A stretch of 5,806 nucleotides of DNA, from the NCBI GenBank assembly GCA_029880275.1, contig JAOUOQ010000126.1:1-5806 (forward strand), read 5' to 3'. The stretch is from Candidatus Aminicenantota bacterium (GTDB taxonomy: Bacteria > Acidobacteriota > B3-B38 > Guanabaribacteriales > B3-B38). This document shows, in pieces, positions 1 to 4,364 of this stretch (position 1 is its first letter; each line of letters starts with the position of its first letter). The notes under the pieces were generated by a model. The model was not told where the DNA came from, ran no database searches, and worked only from the letters and a program-made list of their open reading frames with translations. The translations under genes and the position numbers were made by a program.

Positions 1-31
1 GTCTAATAATCATCGGAAAGAGTTTACACAT
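1..31 (-). other. Possible start of another minus-strand gene, cut by window edge
   Basis: Reading leftward, an ATG at 31-29 opens a frame that stays open to the window edge (MCKLFPMIIR, ten codons). A purine-rich AGAGAGGAG lies directly before it (32-40), which is rather too close for an ideal ribosome binding site. The start lies 55 bases past the permease stop, so it could be the next gene of the exporter operon. Ten codons are too few to identify a product, and it may be chance. Confidence 0.2.
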
Positions 32-42
32 CTCCTCTCTCT

Positions 43-69
43 ATTTCAACCCTATTTATCGCTTGAAAT
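43..69 (-). repeat. Inverted repeat just downstream of the permease gene
   Basis: ATTTCAA (43-49) and TTGAAAT (63-69) form a perfect 7-bp stem around a 13-base loop, starting 17 bases past the permease stop on the minus strand. The stem is AT-rich and no T-run follows it on the minus strand, so it is not a standard intrinsic terminator. It could be a weak mRNA 3' structure or chance. Confidence 0.3.
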
Positions 70-86
70 GGATATAAAGGCGCTGC

Positions 87-1304
87 TTATTCGTATCTTA
101 AAGCATCTATGGGACTTAATTTGGAAGCCTTGCGGGCAGGATAAAAGCCAAAGAATACCCCTACCGCAGCACTGAATACGAACGCCAGCCCAATAGAGGC
201 GCCCGACACCACGGTTGGCCAGCCAGCAATGGAGGAGATAATCCTGGACCCAATAATCCCGGTGATAATTCCCATTAAACCTCCAGTCAGGCTGAGGACA
301 ACCGCCTCTACCAGAAACTGCATGAGGATATCCCTATCCCTTGCTCCCACGGACATCCTTATTCCTATCTCCCGAATTCTTTCCGTCACCGACACGAGCA
401 TGATATTCATAATCCCGATGCCACCCACCAGAAGGGAGACAGAGGCGATACCTGCCAGGAGCATAGTCATAGTCCCGGCGGTCTCGGCAACCGCCTCCTG
501 TACATCCGCCATATTCCTGATGTTGAAATCGTCTTCCTCGTAATCTGCCAGGTTGTGCCTTCGACGCAGCAGCTCACTGACCTCCTGTTCGGCATTGCTC
601 ATGCTTTCGGCACTCACGGCTGAAATGACTATATTATTTATGTGTTGAATCCCTAATAGCCTTTTCTGAGCTGTGGTATAAGGAACCAGTATCACATCAT
701 CCTGGTCGTACCAGCCCCCCGACTGACCCCTCTGCGCCAGAACACCAAGCACAGTGAAAGGAATCTGCCTTATTCTAATAATCTCCCCCATGGGGTTTGC
801 ATCTTCGAATAGGTTCTCCACTACTGTCTTCCCCAGAATGCAGAACTTCGCCGCTCCTCTGACATCGCTACTTCGGAAGAAGCTCCCTGCTTCCATCTTC
901 CAGCCCCTGATAGCGAGAATGTCAGCACTGGTGCCCGAGATGGAGGGATTCCAGTTTTTATTCTTATACACTACCTGAGCACGGGTGCTCACTTCCGGGG
1001 AGACCATTTCAACGGAGGGGCACTCTTCTACGATAGCTTCGGCATCCTCTGGCCTCAGAGAGGTTCTGCTACCCCATCCTCCATGGACACCATGGCGGAA
1101 GGCGCTTCCCGGGCGGACGAATAAAAGGTTGCTTCCCAGCTGGGATATTCTCTCTTGAACAGAGACCTTCGCCCCCTGCCCTATACTGATCATAGCCACT
1201 ACCGCCAGCACGCCTACAATAATCCCCAGCATGGTCAGAAAGGAACGCATCTTATTCTTATTCAATGCTTTCAAAGCTGCTTGTATAGTCTTCAGAAGGC
1301 TCAT
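87..1304 (-). CDS. MacB-like ABC transporter permease (FtsX family)
   Basis: Inner-membrane permease of a MacAB-type exporter, 405 residues, the usual length for family members that lack the fused ATPase. The layout is classic. A first membrane helix lies at about 21-43, followed by a large periplasmic MacB_PCD domain (about 45-275). Three C-terminal helices follow at about 281-305, 328-356 and 370-390. After helix 2 comes the MacB coupling segment VTERIREIGIRMSVGAR (306-322), which contacts the ATPase. The C-terminus FYPARKASKLSPIDALRYE (387-405) is the family ending. MacB-type permeases work by mechanotransmission: ATP hydrolysis in the cytoplasm moves the periplasmic domain rather than carrying substrate through the membrane part. 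It is third in the operon, 34 bases after the ATPase gene, with GGAG (1313-1316) 8 bases before the ATG. Substrate (macrolide, peptide, lipid or other) cannot be read from the sequence, so I give no macB symbol. Confidence 0.93.
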   Translation of the reverse strand: MSLLKTIQAALKALNKNKMRSFLTMLGIIVGVLAVVAMISIGQGAKVSVQERISQLGSNLLFVRPGSAFRHGVHGGWGSRTSLRPEDAEAIVEECPSVEMVSPEVSTRAQVVYKNKNWNPSISGTSADILAIRGWKMEAGSFFRSSDVRGAAKFCILGKTVVENLFEDANPMGEIIRIRQIPFTVLGVLAQRGQSGGWYDQDDVILVPYTTAQKRLLGIQHINNIVISAVSAESMSNAEQEVSELLRRRHNLADYEEDDFNIRNMADVQEAVAETAGTMTMLLAGIASVSLLVGGIGIMNIMLVSVTERIREIGIRMSVGARDRDILMQFLVEAVVLSLTGGLMGIITGIIGSRIISSIAGWPTVVSGASIGLAFVFSAAVGVFFGFYPARKASKLSPIDALRYE

Positions 1305-1312
1305 AGGACAAT

Positions 1313-1316
1313 CTCC
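1313..1316 (-). promoter_or_regulatory. Ribosome binding site of the permease gene
   Basis: GGAG on the minus strand lies 8 bases before the ATG at 1304. It supports that start over internal ATGs and shows independent translation initiation within the operon. Confidence 0.7.
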
Positions 1317-1338
1317 ATCTTCTCACTTAATAGGTTGT

Positions 1339-2046
1339 TTAATTGTTAATAATTTGCTCTTTTATAATCTCCCCGTCTCTAAACAATATCATTCTTTTGG
1401 CAGACCTGGAAATTTCTAAATCGTGAGTTACCAAAAGTATGGTAATCTTTTTTTCTTGGTTCAAGCTTTTAAAGATTTCCATAATCTCGGCACCGCTCTG
1501 GCTATCCACATTTCCGGTGGGCTCGTCAGCCAGAATTATGGAGGGACTGTTCACCAATGCCCGGGCAATAGCAGCCCGCTGCTGCTCTCCGCCGGAAAGC
1601 TGAGAGGTGTAATGTGTTTCCCTGCCTGAAAGCCCGACCAAGGTCAGGGACTCCTCTGCTAATCTCCTCCTATTCCTTGCTGTAATATTGGAATAAAGCA
1701 GGGGTAATTCCACATTCTCCAGAGCAGTCGTGCGTGGTAGGAGGTTGAACATTTGAAAAACAAAGCCAATTTTCTTGTTGCGAACATAAGCCAGCTGTCT
1801 TTTATCGAGCTTTGATACCTCAGTCCCCTCCAGCAGATAATTTCCGGAGGTCGGTTTATCCAGACAGCCAATGATATTCATAAGAGTGGATTTGCCAGAG
1901 CCCGATGGTCCCATTATAGCTAAGAAATCCCCACTGCTGACCTTAAAGGATACGCCCCGTAGAGCAACAACTTCAACCTCCCCCATGTAATAGATTTTGG
2001 TTAAATTCTCCACTCTGATCAGCTCCTTATCCTCTCTGTTATTCAT
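1339..2046 (-). CDS. ABC transporter ATP-binding protein, MacB/LolD type
   Basis: Cytoplasmic ATPase that powers the adjacent permease, 235 residues, normal for the MacB/LolD/FtsE-like class. All motifs are intact: Walker A GPSGSGKST (46-54), Q-loop glutamine 98 in FVFQ, ABC signature LSGGEQQR (150-157), Walker B IILADEP (170-176) with catalytic Glu175, D-loop GNVD (178-181) and switch His208 in VTHD. The segment MNIIGCLDKPTSG (56-68) is typical of MacB/LolD ATPases. In E. coli MacB this domain is fused to the permease, whereas here it is a separate gene, as in many LolCDE-like and Gram-positive YknXYZ-like systems. It lies 38 bases after the adaptor gene and 34 before the permease, so the three are surely co-transcribed. 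Start ATG 2046 is supported by GGAGAGG (2052-2058). Confidence 0.95.
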   Translation of the reverse strand: MNNREDKELIRVENLTKIYYMGEVEVVALRGVSFKVSSGDFLAIMGPSGSGKSTLMNIIGCLDKPTSGNYLLEGTEVSKLDKRQLAYVRNKKIGFVFQMFNLLPRTTALENVELPLLYSNITARNRRRLAEESLTLVGLSGRETHYTSQLSGGEQQRAAIARALVNSPSIILADEPTGNVDSQSGAEIMEIFKSLNQEKKITILLVTHDLEISRSAKRMILFRDGEIIKEQIINN

Positions 2047-2051
2047 CTCAT

Positions 2052-2058
2052 CCTCTCC
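2052..2058 (-). promoter_or_regulatory. Ribosome binding site of the ATPase gene
   Basis: GGAGAGG on the minus strand ends 5 bases before the ATG at 2046, a good Shine-Dalgarno that fixes this start. Confidence 0.7.
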
Positions 2059-2084
2059 ACAGTAAAATGTGGCTTACGCTAAGG

Positions 2085-3389
2085 TCATCGCCGTGGTCCG
2101 AAAGGCATGAACCCACCGCGTCTATCTCCTTCTGAAGCTGTAGGCGTGCCGCCTTCCATTCCGATAATTATCAATTGCCCCTCCTCCAAGTCCCCCCGGC
2201 GCACTTCGGTGTAGTTATAATCTTTTATTCCCGGCAAGAAGAAGACGGGGACCGGCTCATTCTTCTCATTCAGGGTCCACACTATGGAAGCGCTGTTCCT
2301 TAAAGCTATCCTCGCTCTTCTGGCTTCTTCTCCGCTTCTTTCTGGCATCTGTCGCCTGGCTTCTTCTCCTCCTTCTGACCTCTCTCCCCCCATTCCTTGC
2401 ATGAGGGATGCCAACTTTTCACGAGACAGAGGAGGATTGAAGCCCACCGCTTGATTGTGTACCATGAGCACATCTTTACTCTCAGCAACGATAATGGTGA
2501 CTGTGGCTGTCATCCCGGGCTTTAGCTTCAGCTCTGGATTTTCTACCTCTATGATGGAATCATAGGTTATCACATTTTGAAGCTCCACCGGCGAGAACCT
2601 CACCTGGGTAACTCTACCATAAAAGGTATCATCGGGGAAGGCGTCCACCGTAAATTTAGCCTGCTGACCCTCTTTCACCTTGCCGATGTCTGCTTCGTCT
2701 ACACTGCAGTTAACTTGCATTTGCCTCAAATCGTTGGCAATGACGAAGAGAACCGGCGCCTGAAAGCTGGCCGCTACCGTCTGTCCTACATTGACATTAC
2801 GAGAGATCACTATGCCATCGATAGGTGATTTTATTACTGTGTGCTCAAAATCTACACTGCTGGTATCGAGCTGGGCTTGAGCTTGCTCCAGTCGAGCCTG
2901 GTTGGCTTTCACATCTGCCTGGGAGGAAAGGTAGAGCTCCTCTGACTTCTCCCGCTCTTCAGGGGAGACCAGCCCCCTTTGGAAAAGCTCCTCAGCCCGC
3001 TCCAGACTCTTCTTGGCATTCCTCTCGTTAACCTGCGATTTCTCCAGCGCGGCTAAAGCGCTGCGGTAATTGGCTTCGTTCTGTTTTACCCGGGTGAGAA
3101 ATAACGACTGCTCCAGCTCAGCAATAACCTGACCTTCTTTAACCTGAGAATTAAAATCAGCATAGAGCTTGGCAATCCTTCCCGAAACCTGGCTCCCTAC
3201 CTCTACTGTAGTGATGGCGTCCAGGCTGCCAGTGGTCACCACTGTCGCCTGAATATCTCCCCTGGCCACGGGCTCTGTCCTGTATTTGACAGAGGAAGCT
3301 CCTCTATTATTGAGCAGAGTATATCCCACCGCAATAGCTGCCACAACAAAGGGTAAGATGATAAATAGTGAAAGGGTTTTCTTCTTCAT
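2085..3389 (-). CDS. MacA-like periplasmic adaptor (membrane fusion protein, HlyD/RND family)
   Basis: Adaptor subunit linking the inner-membrane MacB-like complex to an outer channel, 434 residues. An uncleaved N-terminal anchor or signal helix lies at about 5-26. The first lipoyl half is VGSQVSGRIAKLY (64-76) through EGQVIAELE (85-93). A long alpha-helical coiled-coil hairpin follows at about 95-180, rich in E, K, A and Q. The second lipoyl half is IKSPIDGIVISRNVNVGQTV (186-205). A beta-barrel (about 223-300) ends at LKPGMTATVTI, and a membrane-proximal domain completes the fold. The hairpin tip carries R131, L135 and S142, the spacing of the RLS motif by which AcrA/MacA adaptors dock on TolC. 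A charged insertion (321-362) splits the membrane-proximal domain, and the tail (412-434) is Gly/Arg-rich. This is the first gene of the operon. CAGGAG (3397-3402) sits 7 bases before the start. Function as adaptor is secure; substrate is unknown. Confidence 0.93.
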   Translation of the reverse strand: MKKKTLSLFIILPFVVAAIAVGYTLLNNRGASSVKYRTEPVARGDIQATVVTTGSLDAITTVEVGSQVSGRIAKLYADFNSQVKEGQVIAELEQSLFLTRVKQNEANYRSALAALEKSQVNERNAKKSLERAEELFQRGLVSPEEREKSEELYLSSQADVKANQARLEQAQAQLDTSSVDFEHTVIKSPIDGIVISRNVNVGQTVAASFQAPVLFVIANDLRQMQVNCSVDEADIGKVKEGQQAKFTVDAFPDDTFYGRVTQVRFSPVELQNVITYDSIIEVENPELKLKPGMTATVTIIVAESKDVLMVHNQAVGFNPPLSREKLASLMQGMGGERSEGGEEARRQMPERSGEEARRARIALRNSASIVWTLNEKNEPVPVFFLPGIKDYNYTEVRRGDLEEGQLIIIGMEGGTPTASEGDRRGGFMPFGPRR

Positions 3390-3396
3390 CTGTCTA

Positions 3397-3402
3397 CTCC
3401 TG
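3397..3402 (-). promoter_or_regulatory. Ribosome binding site of the adaptor gene
   Basis: CAGGAG on the minus strand lies 7 bases before the ATG at 3389. It is a strong site at ideal spacing and supports the start that includes the MKKK membrane-anchor N-terminus. Confidence 0.75.
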
Positions 3403-3425
3403 ACTCGTTAAAATTTTCACTTACC

Positions 3426-3453
3426 ATTTTACTATTATTAGACTATCAATAAC
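3426..3453 (-). promoter_or_regulatory. Weak candidate promoter for the exporter operon
   Basis: On the minus strand TAAAAT (3431-3426) matches the -10 consensus in five of six bases and would start RNA near 3419, giving a 30-base leader. The corresponding -35 position holds GTTATT (3453-3448), 16 bases away, which matches poorly. The area is AT-rich, so the call is tentative and the real promoter may lie elsewhere in 3402-3560. Confidence 0.25.
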
Positions 3454-3484
3454 ACCAAAAAGTTAAATAAAAGAGAGATAATAT

Positions 3485-3496
3485 TTGATGAATCAA
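3485..3496. repeat. 12-bp palindrome, possible operator
   Basis: TTGAT-GA-ATCAA is an inverted repeat with 5-bp arms and a 2-base centre. It lies about 95 bases upstream of the adaptor start and about 33 bases upstream of the rightward extended -10 at 3529. Size and placement suit a dimeric repressor or activator, but short AT-rich palindromes arise by chance. Confidence 0.3.
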
Positions 3497-3525
3497 GCTA
3501 CCTTTTTAAGATTAGTCAAAAATGC

Positions 3526-3544
3526 ATCTGCTATAATCTGCTAT
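3526..3544 (+). repeat. Tandem direct repeat ATCTGCTAT x2
   Basis: ATCTGCTAT occurs at 3526-3534 and 3536-3544, a 10-base period, about one helical turn. The core TCTGCTAT recurs a third time at 3674-3681, inside the pyrE-proximal promoter. Because the first and third copies supply the TGnTAT of extended -10 elements, the repeats may simply be promoter sequence. Alternatively they are binding sites of one regulator. Confidence 0.5.
3529..3537 (+). promoter_or_regulatory. Extended -10 promoter element, upstream pyrE promoter candidate
   Basis: TGCTATAAT is a perfect extended -10 (TGn plus TATAAT). No good -35 lies 16-18 bases upstream, but extended -10 promoters can work without one. RNA would start near 3543-3545 and reach pyrE with a leader of about 153 bases. 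TGGG-AAAATA-CCCA (3544-3557) could form a small hairpin at the 5' end of that RNA. Confidence 0.45.
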
Positions 3545-3626
3545 GGGAAAATACCCACTCTTCATTTTATCAAAGAAAGGTTATTTTATCTCTATGAATA
3601 ATCAAACAGCAACTCCCAACTATTAG
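3543..3626 (+). CDS. Possible 27-codon leader ORF upstream of pyrE
   Basis: ATG at 3543 opens a 27-codon frame (begins MGKYPLFILSKKG, ends NNQTATPNY) closing with TAG at 3624-3626. An internal ATG at 3594 would leave ten codons. The first ATG coincides with the expected RNA start of the upstream promoter and has no Shine-Dalgarno, so it would have to be translated leaderless. AAAGG (3576-3580) is 13 bases before the inner ATG, too far to be ideal. No family is recognised. The ORF is short enough to be chance. Confidence 0.18.
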   Translation: MGKYPLFILSKKGYFISMNNQTATPNY

Positions 3627-3656
3627 ATATCCTTTTGGCAGAGAGGGATAAAAAGC

Positions 3657-3684
3657 TTGACTTTCCGCGCGGTTCTGCTATGCT
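3657..3684 (+). promoter_or_regulatory. pyrE-proximal promoter
   Basis: TTGACT (3657-3662, five of six consensus bases) is followed after 16 bases by TATGCT (3679-3684), preceded by TGC so that it is also an extended -10. RNA would start near 3691, about six bases before the pyrE ATG. An alternative -10, TAAATT (3684-3689), lies 7 bases before the ATG and would start RNA at the ATG itself, but its spacing to TTGACT (21 bases) is too long. Either way the message would have almost no leader. Confidence 0.55.
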
Positions 3685-3696
3685 AAATTAAAAAAT

Positions 3697-4269
3697 ATGT
3701 TACATACAGAGCAAATTCTGGATATTTTCAGAAGAACCGGAGCCTGGCAAGAAGGGCATTTTTTATTAAGCTCAGGACTCCATAGCCCTGCTTATTTGCA
3801 GTGTGCCCTGGTATTACAATATCCTGATCTGGCAAGGCAATTGGGGGATGAGCTCGGCAGGCTCTCAAAAAATGTAGGGGCGACCTGCGTGGTCTCCCCT
3901 GCTCTGGGTGGTATTATTATCGGCTACGAAGTAGCTCGCTTTCTGGGCGTCAGAGCCCTCTTCTGCGAGAGGGAGCAACGGAAAATGACACTGCGGCGGG
4001 ATTTTAGGGTTACACCCCGTGACAAGGCGCTTATAATCGAGGATGTTATCACTACCGGTAAATCTACCCGAGAATTAATCCAAATAATGCGGAAGCACGG
4101 TACTGCTGTAGTGGGAATAGGCGCCATAATCAACAGAGGGGTGACCGATATAGAACAAGGGCTCCCTTGCTACTGCTTAGCCACGATCAAAATCCCTACT
4201 TACTCCAAAAACCAGTGCCCTCTTTGTCGGGATAAAAAGATACCCCTTATAAAACCGGGCAGCCGCTGA
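3697..4269 (+). CDS. pyrE: Orotate phosphoribosyltransferase, Thermus-type
   Basis: Cytoplasmic enzyme joining orotate and PRPP to give orotidine 5'-monophosphate, the fifth step of UMP synthesis. It has 190 residues, the length of the compact Thermus-type family. The N-terminal GHFLLSSGLHSPAYLQC (20-36) is the family's substrate-contact region. SPALGGIIIGYEVAR (67-81) is the core nucleotide fold. ALIIEDVITTGKS (111-123) is the PRPP-binding loop with the acidic pair Glu115-Asp116. The flexible loop reads EREQRKMTLRRDF (91-103) rather than the K-x-H-G form of enterobacterial PyrE, as in the Thermus-type group. The C-terminus CPLCRDKKIPLIKPGSR (174-190) with a CxxC pair is also typical of this group. 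A stop codon in frame at 3658 and no other start before 3697 fix the N-terminus. No Shine-Dalgarno is present. No other pyr gene is in the window. Confidence 0.95.
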   Translation: MLHTEQILDIFRRTGAWQEGHFLLSSGLHSPAYLQCALVLQYPDLARQLGDELGRLSKNVGATCVVSPALGGIIIGYEVARFLGVRALFCEREQRKMTLRRDFRVTPRDKALIIEDVITTGKSTRELIQIMRKHGTAVVGIGAIINRGVTDIEQGLPCYCLATIKIPTYSKNQCPLCRDKKIPLIKPGSR

Positions 4270-4318
4270 AACCGCCAACAAAGCCTCCACTCCAGCGGAT
4301 TCTTGATTATTTTTTCTT
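4263..4318 (+). terminator. Weak terminator-like structure after pyrE
   Basis: CCGCTG (4263-4268, overlapping the stop codon) can pair with CAGCGG (4293-4298) across a 24-base loop, and a T-rich stretch with TTTTTT at 4310-4315 follows. The stem is short, the loop long and the T-run 11 bases late, so termination would be inefficient at best. Confidence 0.25.
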
Positions 4319-4331
4319 TAAGCGTTATAAT
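4303..4331 (+). promoter_or_regulatory. Promoter of the DUF3352-like gene
   Basis: TTGATT (4303-4308, four of six) and a perfect TATAAT (4326-4331) are separated by exactly 17 bases, the sigma-70-type optimum. RNA would start near 4338, giving a leader of about 27 bases that includes the ribosome site. The gene can therefore be expressed apart from pyrE. Confidence 0.65.
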
Positions 4332-4348
4332 TAATCTAAAATATCCTT

Positions 4349-4358
4349 AAAGGGGGGG
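4349..4358 (+). promoter_or_regulatory. Ribosome binding site of the DUF3352-like gene
   Basis: AAAGGGGGGG, with seven consecutive G, ends 6 bases before the ATG at 4365. It fixes this start and contrasts with the absence of any such site at pyrE. Confidence 0.65.
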
Positions 4359-4364
4359 ATATCT

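Larger units (their letters stand above)
3390..3696. other. Divergent intergenic control region between exporter operon and pyrE
   Basis: This is the only gap over 300 bases (307) in the window. It is AT-rich compared with its neighbours and lies between divergently transcribed genes, so it must hold the promoters for both sides. Visible contents are the adaptor ribosome site (3397-3402), a weak minus-strand promoter (3426-3453) and a 12-bp palindrome (3485-3496). Rightward there are an extended -10 element with a tandem repeat (3526-3544), a 27-codon ORF (3543-3626) and a pyrE-proximal promoter (3657-3684). I see no convincing riboswitch, PyrR-type attenuator or intrinsic terminator in it. 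Confidence 0.7.

Noticed and set aside
43..69. Intrinsic terminator for the exporter operon
   Set aside because: The 7-bp stem is AT-rich and is followed by purines rather than a T-run on the minus strand, so it is kept only as an inverted repeat.
229..543. Plus-strand ORF of 104 codons inside the permease gene
   Set aside because: It is antisense to a well-supported FtsX-family gene, lacks a ribosome site and has no recognisable domain.
754..1419. Plus-strand ORFs at 754-978, 1155-1349 and 1231-1419
   Set aside because: They lie antisense to the permease gene, the last two running on over the 3' end of the ATPase gene. They overlap each other and show no family features.
1423..1871. ORFs overlapping the ATPase gene on either strand
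   Set aside because: They are out-of-frame readings of a gene with all ABC ATPase motifs intact.
2306..3031. ORFs within the adaptor gene, including a charged 60-codon minus-strand frame
   Set aside because: The charged frame at 2306-2488 is the low-complexity insertion read in another frame. The plus-strand ones (2577-2828, 2825-3031) are antisense shadows.
3628..3650. Hairpin TATCC/GGATA in the pyrE leader as an attenuator
   Set aside because: The stem is only 5 bp with a 13-base loop, and no T-run follows.
3924..4133. Minus-strand ORF within pyrE
   Set aside because: It is a shadow of the highly conserved pyrE core with no start signals.
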